Positions 33,437 through 40,639 of a stretch of DNA of 40,639 nt are shown here, one piece after another (position 1 is the first letter of the stretch; the number at the start of each line of letters is the position of its first letter). Position numbers and translations under genes: made by a program. The notes below the pieces were generated by a model. That model had not been told where the DNA came from. It made no database searches and saw only the letters and a program-made list of their open reading frames with translations. The stretch spans positions 1,102,319-1,142,957 of the forward strand of contig CP070778.1 of NCBI GenBank assembly GCA_020346245.1, written 5' to 3'. The stretch comes from Flavobacteriaceae bacterium (GTDB lineage: Bacteria; Bacteroidota; Bacteroidia; Flavobacteriales; Flavobacteriaceae).

Positions 33437-34819
33437 TTAATGAGTGCCAACTAAATCTCTTGAATTGGAAACTAACGCTCCATTGTAAAGTACCAGCCAT
33501 GAGGTATTAATGTTATTAACACTGGAAGTGGGGTCCTTTTTTAAAACAATCATATTCGCCTTAGAACCTTTCGCAATTTTACCCTGTTTGGGGTATAAAC
33601 CCAGATATTTAAGTGGTGCTACCGTTGCACATTCCAATACTTCATAAGGGGTGAGCCCGGAATTCTCCATCAATTCCAATTCGTAATAGGCCGATATTCC
33701 CGGTAAGACCCCTGGTGTCCCCGTATCAGATCCCATCATTACAAGATTCCCGCTTTCATAAACAGCTTTTGTGTTCCAATATATGTTAGACAAACCGTGT
33801 TTCAAAGAATTAGCCTTTGGCCACCAGCTGTTCCACATATCACGGGATGCATCATTGCTTAATGAGTCACGAAATTCCTCAGGAAATTCTTCCCAGATAT
33901 TATATTCAAACTGTTTCCTCACAGATTCCTGAAAGCCAAAACTGGTTTCGTAAACGGCAGTTGTGGGAATATAGAAGGCCCTATTTTCTTTAAGCAATGA
34001 CAGAAACTCCTCGTCTACTTTTTCCGATACAATGCCATGGACTAGTCCATCGAGACCCATTCTCAGCAACTCTTTTGCTCTTGATAAGTCAGCTACATGA
34101 GCTATGGCTTTCATGCCTTTGCCATGGGAAGTTTCTATAATATATTTTAATAATTCTGGTTCCAAAACAGGCATCTGGCCACCTAACCAACTAAGGTCGT
34201 CGTAGGTAAACTTTACAACCTGAATCCCCATGGTATGAAGTTGTTCTATGATATTGGATATTTCTTCCTTGCTGCTAACCTGATGCCCTCCCCAACCCTT
34301 ATTAGGGCCTATAGATGGCCCAGTGAGGATAAGGTACGGACTTGCCCCTACCCTGTTTTCATCAAGGATAAAATTAGTGGCATCCAGGGAAATATTAGGA
34401 TTCATTATAGCCTGGATTCCATACTGAAGCTGATCTTCCAGGATCTCTATTTGGCGTTCCGGTGTATTGCCGCTGAAATCAAAATCTGAAGGCGTCATAT
34501 GGTGATGCATATCACAGATAGAAGGGATTACATACGAACCATTACCCTGAATAATAGTATCTGTCCGGAATACCTGGTTTGGCTTGTGTGGCCTTACTTC
34601 TTTAATAAGGCTTCCTTCAATGATTATATCCTGGTTTTCTATGATCTTCCTGTTCTCAATATCTACGACATGCACATTGCTCAGTGTAATGGAGTGAACA
34701 GTTTTATCTATATTGAAGGGCTTCAATTTAGCTGGGTCTGATTTATTCCCGGCCCTTGGGGATTCATAGCTAAATAGAAAAAGAAGGGCTAACAAAAGAA
34801 AGGATAGGCGATACATCAT
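33437..34819 (-). CDS. Secreted amidohydrolase-family metal-dependent hydrolase
   Basis: A 460-residue protein with signal MMYRLSFLLLALLFLFSYES. The TIM-barrel amidohydrolase pattern is clear: a beta-sandwich edge (ITLSNVHVVDIENRKIIENQ), the metal HxH (H105, H107 in DMHHHMT) and a possible bridging Lys in VVKFTYDDL. Two further His lie in AIAHVADLSRAKELLRMGLDGLVHGI, and the catalytic Asp in MGSDTGTPG. The closing GKIAKGSKANMIVLKKDP is typical of imidazolonepropionase- or prolidase-like members. The substrate is unknown; periplasmic members of this type often cleave cyclic amides or dipeptides. Confidence 0.9.
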   Translation of the reverse strand: MMYRLSFLLLALLFLFSYESPRAGNKSDPAKLKPFNIDKTVHSITLSNVHVVDIENRKIIENQDIIIEGSLIKEVRPHKPNQVFRTDTIIQGNGSYVIPSICDMHHHMTPSDFDFSGNTPERQIEILEDQLQYGIQAIMNPNISLDATNFILDENRVGASPYLILTGPSIGPNKGWGGHQVSSKEEISNIIEQLHTMGIQVVKFTYDDLSWLGGQMPVLEPELLKYIIETSHGKGMKAIAHVADLSRAKELLRMGLDGLVHGIVSEKVDEEFLSLLKENRAFYIPTTAVYETSFGFQESVRKQFEYNIWEEFPEEFRDSLSNDASRDMWNSWWPKANSLKHGLSNIYWNTKAVYESGNLVMMGSDTGTPGVLPGISAYYELELMENSGLTPYEVLECATVAPLKYLGLYPKQGKIAKGSKANMIVLKKDPTSSVNNINTSWLVLYNGALVSNSRDLVGTH

Positions 34820-35165
34820 TTAAATGGTTTTTAGTCTTTAAAATCATAAAGACTCCAATTAATGCCCAACGTTGCACCTTTTTAAAAATTAACGCCTATA
34901 TCTATAAATGGGAGCTATTAATGGGAAAGGTATTCTCAGAGGTCCTGCTAAATTCTATATCCCTAAAAAGATACTGGAAACCTCCTATAATTACTGCGTT
35001 TCAGCTATTCGAAGCATTATCTTAACACATCACTAAAACGTAAAACGTATGTTATTTTGGGTTGTGTAGGAATGACAATGATCAATAAACTGACCTTATG
35101 AAGCCTGTTCAGGAGTAAACAACAAGCAACATAAGGTCACAAACAGATAACCTTTTTAAGTTCTA
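34820..35165. other. Gap with an inverted repeat (35091-35139)
   Basis: About 346 bp between two minus-strand genes, without a recognisable gene. It contains TGACCTTATG at 35091-35100 and its exact complement CATAAGGTCA at 35130-35139, separated by 29 bp, starting 25 bp beyond the stop of the Lnt-like gene. No U-tract marks it as a terminator. No transposase or target duplication is visible. Confidence 0.4.
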
Positions 35166-36794
35166 TTATACACCCACTACCTTTGCCTTTTCTTTATTCG
35201 ATACTGCTCTTCTTTTTTTAAACATTTTTAATACCATTTCAAATAGGATATATGCTACAAACACCATAGCTGTAAAAGGCAGGAGATCTCCAATACGATT
35301 ATATATAGTATGTATTCCGTGTACCGGAGCATTGACCAGTAAGGTTTTCTCCTCCGAGGTATAGAAGTCTGTGCTCCCGAGTAAATTACCGTAGGGATCC
35401 GTTGCAATGGAGGTGGCCCGTGATACCGGCCTGATTACAGACACTCCATTTTCAATACCCCTGATGCCGGACATATAGGCATGGTAAGGATCTATGGCCT
35501 TCCAGTCTCCTGATGGCACCAACAAAATATCCGTACCTTTTTTGCCTGATTGTTTTAAAAAGTGTGGAAAATCAGCGTCGTAGCATATAACCGGGGAAAG
35601 CTTACCGTATGGGGTATCTATGACTGGTATTATATCATCTGATCCGTATTCCTGTTCAGCAAAGGGCACTGGATTGCTTTTCAGATAAACATTGGCTACC
35701 TCTCCATCCGGGGTTAAGGTTATGGTTTTATTAACCATCAACAGTCGTTCGGGATTATATGGCCCTGGATTGACAACACCAAGGGACATGAAGAGATATA
35801 TTTGCTTTTCTTTGGCCATGGCTTTTGCCCTTTCAATAACCTCGTCTTCCTGCGTATTAATGATGAACCCGATGGCTTCGGACCATACAATTATTTTTGC
35901 CCCCTGATCAGCCATTTGGCTTGTTTTATTAAAAAGCAGATCCAGATTGGCATTCAATGCGTTTCGTGTATTTGCGAACTTCTCCGTGAATGGATCCTCA
36001 ATAAAAGGTACCATGGCCCTATTTGCTTCCTGAAGCTCGGGCGCTGTCTGTGAGGCATCCGGTTTAATGGTGATGGTTTTGCCAAACTCATCATGATAAA
36101 TAGTTTCTGTAACATTGGTATTATCTATGGTAATGCCTGCAATCTTCACGGTTTCTTCCTCAACATAATCCACTAATGATATCCTTATTATGCCAAAGGA
36201 TAAAACGATAAAATAAATAGTTCCCGCTATGATGCCCCCGGTTCTTATTCGGGTCCATTTCCATTGTTGTGCCACCATCCAGTTTACCAGTGATGCAAAC
36301 CACGCAATTAAAAAGGAGATTCCCCAGATACCAAAGACCGAGGCAATCTGCTGTATTACCGTAAATTGGTATTGGGTGTTGGCAATTGAACTCCAGACAT
36401 CTCCACTTTCGAGCGTATTCAGGTACTCAAGCACAACAAATGCCGAAGGAAAAATAAGGGTCCCCAGAAAACCCCTTTCCCGGGCATTGCTGAGCCTGTC
36501 TATAATGTAAGGCAGCAGTGCTTTGGCTGAAATTATAAGGAGCAGAACCACTAGAAAGGGAAGGGGGGCCGGAAATACCTCATAGACTCCTACTAAGCCC
36601 GACACATAGAGGCCAAGAAAACCAAATACAATGGCCTTCCATAATTTGACCATACGTGTAAAATAAAGGAAAAAGGCAAGACCCAGCCAGGGTCCTATAA
36701 ATACGGTCCATTTCGCAGAACCAAGGGTCATAAAGAACATACCCAGGAATAATGCCAGGTACGGATTTGATAAATAACGTTTTAAAGTTTTCAT
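35166..36794 (-). CDS. Membrane nitrilase-fold acyltransferase-like protein (Lnt-like)
   Basis: I start at the ATG at 36794 (MKTLKRYLSNPYLALFLGMF), 542 residues. About seven transmembrane helices occupy residues 10-205, then a carbon-nitrogen hydrolase domain (215-505), then a final membrane helix (LPFTAMVFVAYILFEMVLKM). The nitrilase triad is complete: E306 (VWSEAIGF), K372 (YLKSNPVPFAE) and C404 (VICYDADFP). This topology is that of apolipoprotein N-acyltransferase, which adds the third acyl chain to lipoproteins. However, the residue after CY is Asp (D406) where Escherichia coli Lnt has a required Glu (E389). It may be a diverged Lnt or a related membrane amidase or acyltransferase. It is 119 bp downstream of the AraC regulator gene. 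Confidence 0.8.
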   Translation of the reverse strand: MKTLKRYLSNPYLALFLGMFFMTLGSAKWTVFIGPWLGLAFFLYFTRMVKLWKAIVFGFLGLYVSGLVGVYEVFPAPLPFLVVLLLIISAKALLPYIIDRLSNARERGFLGTLIFPSAFVVLEYLNTLESGDVWSSIANTQYQFTVIQQIASVFGIWGISFLIAWFASLVNWMVAQQWKWTRIRTGGIIAGTIYFIVLSFGIIRISLVDYVEEETVKIAGITIDNTNVTETIYHDEFGKTITIKPDASQTAPELQEANRAMVPFIEDPFTEKFANTRNALNANLDLLFNKTSQMADQGAKIIVWSEAIGFIINTQEDEVIERAKAMAKEKQIYLFMSLGVVNPGPYNPERLLMVNKTITLTPDGEVANVYLKSNPVPFAEQEYGSDDIIPVIDTPYGKLSPVICYDADFPHFLKQSGKKGTDILLVPSGDWKAIDPYHAYMSGIRGIENGVSVIRPVSRATSIATDPYGNLLGSTDFYTSEEKTLLVNAPVHGIHTIYNRIGDLLPFTAMVFVAYILFEMVLKMFKKRRAVSNKEKAKVVGV

Positions 36795-36913
36795 GATGTG
36801 ATGATTTTTGAACAAAGTAATGACATACATTATTCAAAGTCGACTGAATACATGAAGTCGTACCCTTTAAATGCGTTCGATATTCGGTACGGAAAATCGA
36901 ACCTCTTAAATAT

Positions 36914-38023
36914 TTATGAAAACCTCGATTTATAGGCTGTTGGCGTGCTGCCTGCATATTTCTTAAAAGCGGTATTGAAACTGGATTTGGAATTGAATCC
37001 CACTTCATACATAACCTCAAGGACAGTAAGCTTATTGTCCGTGGATTCCCGGAATATCCTTTTCGCTTCTTCAATGCGATAGCCGTTGATCAAATCAAAA
37101 AATGATTTGCCTAATTCCACATTAATCAATGTAGACAGTTGGCGGGAAGAGATTTGCACCTGTGAAGCCAGGTCATTGAGGGTAAGGTCAGCATCAAGGT
37201 AGGGTTTGTTTTTTGTAATGTGAGTATTCAGCATTTCCAGTAACGATTTATTCTCTTCCTGTGAACCGGCTCCATCGACAGAACTGCGTTGGGCGCCGAG
37301 AAAAATCTCGTTTTGATGCAATCCCTTTAGCAAAACACTACTGATAAAGAACAGCAGCCCAACCAATCCGACAACTATAGCCCCCTGATCAAAAGAGATA
37401 AGCTGACTATGCCTCAATATATTGGAGAAGGAACTTGCCAGGACAGAAATGATAAATACATTCACCAGGAAATTCAGCCAATTTAGATTAATCTTATCCA
37501 GGTTGGAAAAATGTTCCACAATGGTCTCACGGTAATTCCTTATTCTGATCTTAATGGCCAGCAGATAGGAAAGCTCATAAATAAACCCAAAAACAGAGAT
37601 CATAATGGTGCTTAGGTCCTTTCCTTTTTTAACATCTTCCAAAACCCACTTCTGCATTTCCGGGCTCTGGCTGTAATAGAAAATGAATAACAATACCAAC
37701 GCGATTGCAAAGGGGAGGGCATGCAGAAAATGAATAGTTTTAAGCTTGAATTTTTCGTCAGTCAATGACTGCGTATATAATAAAAGGAGCGGGGCATGAA
37801 AGATGACAAGGCTGTTGAGAAGGAGTGCATATTGGGTATTGACCTCAAAATATCCTGAAATGAGCAAATAATAGTCGAGTAATCCGGAAGACAGGCTCAA
37901 AAAGAAAAAAGCTAAAAGGTAATTGCTTAGTTTTCTCCCTTTTTTTGAAAAGAAAAGGAAAAAACTAATAAAAAACAGCTGAAAGAGGACCAGCAGACTG
38001 AGGGTCTGAAATAGTTCAGGCAT
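36914..38023 (-). CDS. Membrane-anchored AraC-family transcriptional regulator
   Basis: I choose the ATG at 38023 (MPELFQTLSLLVLFQLFFIS); a TTG three codons upstream is possible. The 369-residue protein has about seven N-terminal transmembrane helices (residues 5-230), then a C-terminal double helix-turn-helix of AraC type (LNDLASQVQISSRQLSTLINVELGKSF, KLTVLEVMYEVGFNSKSSFNTAFKKYAG). This seven-helix plus AraC layout is common in Bacteroidota and implies sensing in or at the membrane. The Lnt-like gene follows 119 bp downstream in the same orientation and is the likeliest target or partner. A 164-codon frame at 36580-37074 is a shadow across both genes. Confidence 0.9.
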   Translation of the reverse strand: MPELFQTLSLLVLFQLFFISFFLFFSKKGRKLSNYLLAFFFLSLSSGLLDYYLLISGYFEVNTQYALLLNSLVIFHAPLLLLYTQSLTDEKFKLKTIHFLHALPFAIALVLLFIFYYSQSPEMQKWVLEDVKKGKDLSTIMISVFGFIYELSYLLAIKIRIRNYRETIVEHFSNLDKINLNWLNFLVNVFIISVLASSFSNILRHSQLISFDQGAIVVGLVGLLFFISSVLLKGLHQNEIFLGAQRSSVDGAGSQEENKSLLEMLNTHITKNKPYLDADLTLNDLASQVQISSRQLSTLINVELGKSFFDLINGYRIEEAKRIFRESTDNKLTVLEVMYEVGFNSKSSFNTAFKKYAGSTPTAYKSRFS

Positions 38024-38119
38024 AAAAAACAACTATTTATGTAATGACTCAGGCCTAAAGGTAAGAAATACTATTTCTTCTATATTTCTTGAAAATAGGA
38101 GTGCCTGGTTAATTACTAA

Positions 38120-39004
38120 TTATGGGTCAGCATTTAATAAGTATTCCAGTTTTTTTTCTGCATCATCCAGATTTCCTAAAAAGATCATTTTCCCTTCTTC
38201 ATCAAGTATCATTACAGAAGGATATTTATAAATTCCTAAAGCATCCATCAGATCCTGATTTCCGCGTAGTACAGGAAAAGTGTATCCTTTATCTTCAATT
38301 TTAGAAAACAATTCCCCGGGGTCGTCATTCCTGTTTACGGCGTATAAGGCAAATGAATCATGATCCCTGTAATTTTCATAAATTCTTTGTAACTCCGGAA
38401 ATTTAACCCAACAAGGCGGACATCTCACAAACCAAAAGTCCAATAGCACCACCTTGCCTTTAAGCGAATTGTTGCTAACTACTGATTCATTTTTATCCAG
38501 AAATTCAAACGGTGCTATTGCTACTGCTTCAACATTACCTGTCCAATTGCCATATTCTATTTTATGATGCCAGAGATCGTTAACCCCTGCTGCCATTATT
38601 ACCGGAAACAGGGCCAGGCCAATCAATAAATACTTTCTTCGCCATTTTCCGGAATAGTAATAATAACCGGCCAGTAAACCAAGTAACCAATTGATATAAA
38701 ATGGGAGTATCTTGATACTATATTTGATTGTGGTGTTATAGCCATTTAAGATCATCAGGGCAAGAATTACCACTCCTAAGGTCGCCATGACCCCGGAAAA
38801 TCCTATCCGCTTCTCAAAAGCTACTAAAGCAAGCCAGTTAAGGCCAAAGGCAACTAAAAAGCTAAGGATAAATCCGGTTCCTTTTTCAATCCCCAAATTA
38901 TCTGCAAAGGCCCCCATTATAGCTGCAAAGGACAAAATCATAAAAAAAGAACCAAAAAGAAAAATTAGCAGGACAATAAGGGTATTAATGATAATTTTTT
39001 TCAT
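38120..39004 (-). CDS. Membrane TlpA-like thioredoxin-domain protein
   Basis: A 294-residue protein with four hydrophobic helices in residues 5-140, then a periplasmic thioredoxin domain. The domain begins GKVVLLDFWFVRCPPCWVKFPEL, with the redox pair C195-Pro-Pro-C198 in the TlpA/ResA style, and carries the cis-proline region in IYKYPSVMILDEEGKMIFLG. It probably reduces or isomerises disulfides in the envelope or in cytochrome maturation. The N-terminal membrane region is longer than the single anchor of ordinary TlpA proteins, suggesting an integrated electron-transfer or sensing module, though it contains no extra Cys pair that I can see. It is a single gene, divergent from the right-hand lipoprotein gene. 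Confidence 0.88.
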   Translation of the reverse strand: MKKIIINTLIVLLIFLFGSFFMILSFAAIMGAFADNLGIEKGTGFILSFLVAFGLNWLALVAFEKRIGFSGVMATLGVVILALMILNGYNTTIKYSIKILPFYINWLLGLLAGYYYYSGKWRRKYLLIGLALFPVIMAAGVNDLWHHKIEYGNWTGNVEAVAIAPFEFLDKNESVVSNNSLKGKVVLLDFWFVRCPPCWVKFPELQRIYENYRDHDSFALYAVNRNDDPGELFSKIEDKGYTFPVLRGNQDLMDALGIYKYPSVMILDEEGKMIFLGNLDDAEKKLEYLLNADP

Positions 39005-39424
39005 ACTCTGAAGGATTAATTAGGGTTGGTTAGTGCTATACTATCTACCTTTTACTATTTGTCTTCCGGGTTGTTGACCAATTGTAAACTGAATGAGGTT
39101 ACAATTGGTTGCTTAATTTATTCCTGATATAAAATACAAGTTACAAAAGTATCCGACAATTCATAAAGAAGCTGCGCAATGGAATGACCAAAAGATTCCC
39201 TTTCATTGTAAGATTATCAGTTCCAGGATATAAAGAAAAGTCTAATTGTAATCAAGTCCGATTTTTTAAGTAACCCCGTCCCTGGTATTTCAGATGAGAA
39301 ACCAGCAATAAAAGGATCTTAGAAAAGAAAGTTATCTTTCTTTATTGTTCAAATCTTTGTTACTACCCTGCTTATTTGGTTTCTTTCGATTATATTTAAC
39401 AAGAACGTAAACCTTATTTCAGCA
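39005..39424. other. Divergent non-coding region with inverted repeats
   Basis: About 420 bp between the TlpA-like gene and the right-hand lipoprotein gene. It holds an 11-bp perfect inverted repeat at 39077-39109 (listed separately) and an A+T-rich 8-bp hairpin AAAGAAAG-TTAT-CTTTCTTT at 39324-39343. TATATTTA at 39391-39398 is a good -7 candidate for the lipoprotein gene. I see no gene. Confidence 0.45.
39077..39109. repeat. Perfect inverted repeat upstream of the TlpA-like gene
   Basis: ACCAATTGTAA and TTACAATTGGT are exact complements separated by 11 bases. The element is 73-105 bp upstream of the ATG at 39004 and has no U-tract, so it is more likely an operator for a dimeric regulator or a stem-loop than a terminator. 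Confidence 0.45.
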
Positions 39425-40513
39425 ATGTCATTATTTTTGTTGACCCCCTTTACAAAAAACAAGCCCGCATTGAGCCTGGCATCGACCTCTGTAATTCTCT
39501 TTCTTGCTTTGGCCTTATCGTCCTGTAAATCTATGGGGCCAAAGACCATTCCGCAGGATAGCTTCAATTATAATCAGCGAATAGCTAACCATGAGAACGA
39601 ACAGATGCTGTTGAATGTCGTCCGCCTAAGGTATCTGGAAATGCCTCGTTTTATGAATGTTTCCTCCGTCATTAATTCATATACCCGTGGAGGAGCTGCA
39701 GGCGTAAGCGGGGGTGCTAACCCTGTCGGAAATTCAATTGGCGGCAACATTTCCTCAAATTGGTCCGACCGCCCTACGATTACCTATACGCCCATGACCG
39801 GGCAGGCGTTTTCACAAAGTCTGCTTACCCCGCTCCCGCCATCGGTGATCTTTTTTCTGATACAATCCGGATGGTCTGCGGAACGACTGATGCGATTAAC
39901 CAATTCGATGATCAATGGCATCCACAATGAGATTGGTACGCCAGGGGAACAAAGGCAGAGTGATCCCAAGTTTAACGAATTGCTCGAGGTTCTTCACCAG
40001 CTCCAGCGGGCCGGGGCACTTGGCATGCATTTCAGAGGTGATTGGCCCAAGGTGGATGTAGATATTATCCTTCCCGAGAATCCCCGAACAGATTCTATTC
40101 GGAGGACCATTGCAAAATTCAAGGATCTTTTGCAGTTGGATCAGGACATCAACATTTTTGATATTGAATACGGGGTTGTGGTTGAAAGGAAAAATCAAAT
40201 TGTAGTTCAGACGCACTCAATCCTGGAAATGATATCTAACATTTCCTGGTACATTGAAGTCCCTGAGGAACACATCATTGAAGGGCGGACGTTGGAGACC
40301 TTCCGGCCCGATGATCCGGACCTGATCCATATCCTGGTCATGAAAAATAAGCCCGAAAATGCGTACCTGAGCATTAATTACAGAGATCATTGGTACTACA
40401 TCGACGACCGGGATGTGAAATCCAAAAACACCTTCGCCGTTATGCAAATGCTGATGAGTATGGCTAAGGACGGCTCCAGCGCGGTAGCGCCTCTTATTTC
40501 CATAGGAAATTAA
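39425..40513 (+). CDS. Lipoprotein of unknown function, paralogue of the 30650 gene
   Basis: A 362-residue lipoprotein with signal LASTSVILFLALALSSC (lipidated C34). After it come CKSMGPKTIPQDSFNYN, NEQMLLNVVRLRYLEMP and VSSVINSYTRGGA, nearly the same as the gene at 30650. Other shared blocks are the TITYTPMTGQAFSQSLLTPLPP motif, IQSGWSAERLMRL, and YRDHWYYIDDRDVKSKNTFAVMQMLMSMA. It also carries a Gly/Ser-rich stretch (AAGVSGGANPVGNSIGG) in the position where the paralogue has AGLNNAIPTG. The function is unknown to me. The gene faces right, toward the promoter repeat at 40588. Confidence 0.87.
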   Translation: MSLFLLTPFTKNKPALSLASTSVILFLALALSSCKSMGPKTIPQDSFNYNQRIANHENEQMLLNVVRLRYLEMPRFMNVSSVINSYTRGGAAGVSGGANPVGNSIGGNISSNWSDRPTITYTPMTGQAFSQSLLTPLPPSVIFFLIQSGWSAERLMRLTNSMINGIHNEIGTPGEQRQSDPKFNELLEVLHQLQRAGALGMHFRGDWPKVDVDIILPENPRTDSIRRTIAKFKDLLQLDQDINIFDIEYGVVVERKNQIVVQTHSILEMISNISWYIEVPEEHIIEGRTLETFRPDDPDLIHILVMKNKPENAYLSINYRDHWYYIDDRDVKSKNTFAVMQMLMSMAKDGSSAVAPLISIGN

Positions 40514-40587
40514 CCCTTTGTATAAAGCATATAACTTCCACTAAAATGAAGTCAACCATTAGTATTTTAACATAGGTTAAAGCATGC

Positions 40588-40639
40588 CTCGCTTTACACA
40601 ATAATTCCTTATCTTAGGAAGAATAACTAACCGCTTCCT
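40588..40639 (+). promoter_or_regulatory. Second copy of the DUF6090 promoter region (cut by window end)
   Basis: CAATAATTCCTTATCTTAGG with GAAGAATAAC repeats the region before the DUF6090 gene at 29288-29333. TATCTTAG at 40610-40617 is one base from the -7 consensus and is preceded after 18 bp by CTCG, as in the other copy. If the spacing is kept, a start codon should lie near position 40644, five bases outside the window. Confidence 0.5.

Noticed and set aside
36580..37074. 164-codon minus-strand frame
   Set aside because: It overlaps the ends of the AraC and Lnt-like genes in another frame and has no recognisable features; both real genes have clear domains.
1..40639. Mobile element, prophage, CRISPR, defence island or tRNA-associated island
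   Set aside because: No transposase, integrase, phage gene, repeat array, nuclease-helicase pair or tRNA was seen anywhere in the window.

Overview
The window looks like a chromosomal segment from a member of the Bacteroidota, most likely a marine or soil flavobacterium. This rests on A+T-rich DNA, start codons without clear Shine-Dalgarno sequences, Bacteroidota-style -7 boxes (TAnnTTTG-like), an FtsX/MacB-type permease of about 800 residues, a DUF6090 protein, a PafA-like phosphatase, a GH92 mannosidase and a FadL-like barrel. I see no rRNA, tRNA, CRISPR array, transposase, integrase or phage gene. The genes read as ordinary chromosome with accessory patches.

Left part (1-8793): a tripartite ABC efflux operon on the minus strand runs TolC-like outer-membrane channel, HlyD-like adaptor, ATPase and FtsX-like permease, the last cut by the window edge. 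A sigma-54-dependent response regulator and its histidine kinase face away from it and overlap by one base. The intergenic region holds a good sigma-54 promoter (-24/-12) reading into the TolC gene and, about 100 bp further upstream, a perfect 17-bp palindrome that is the obvious candidate binding site for the regulator. The whole reads as a self-contained stress-sensing and export circuit.

Middle left (8958-17937): a MltF-like lytic transglycosylase lipoprotein and a PafA-like alkaline phosphatase on the plus strand. These are followed on the minus strand by an unknown lipoprotein, a TPR-membrane-adenylate cyclase behind another small lipoprotein, a translationally coupled PAS protein and metallo-beta-lactamase hydrolase, and a secreted protein of unknown function.

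Middle (18364-30550): a secreted M1 aminopeptidase-like protein, a tandem DUF1508 (YegP-like) protein, a 42-residue membrane protein with its own terminator, and an unknown secreted protein. Next comes an apparent operon of a Tat-exported small subunit, a GMC dehydrogenase with a C-x5-C-x3-C cluster motif and a GH92 alpha-mannosidase. A DASS anion transporter, a VOC protein, a DUF6090 protein and a small unknown membrane protein follow.

Right part (30650-40513): two paralogous lipoproteins of unknown function bracket this part. Between them lie a FadL-like outer-membrane protein, a short gene remnant, a secreted amidohydrolase, an Lnt-like membrane nitrilase, a membrane-anchored AraC regulator and a membrane TlpA-like thioredoxin. 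The last 50 bases repeat the promoter region of the DUF6090 gene, which suggests a second DUF6090 gene starts just outside the window.
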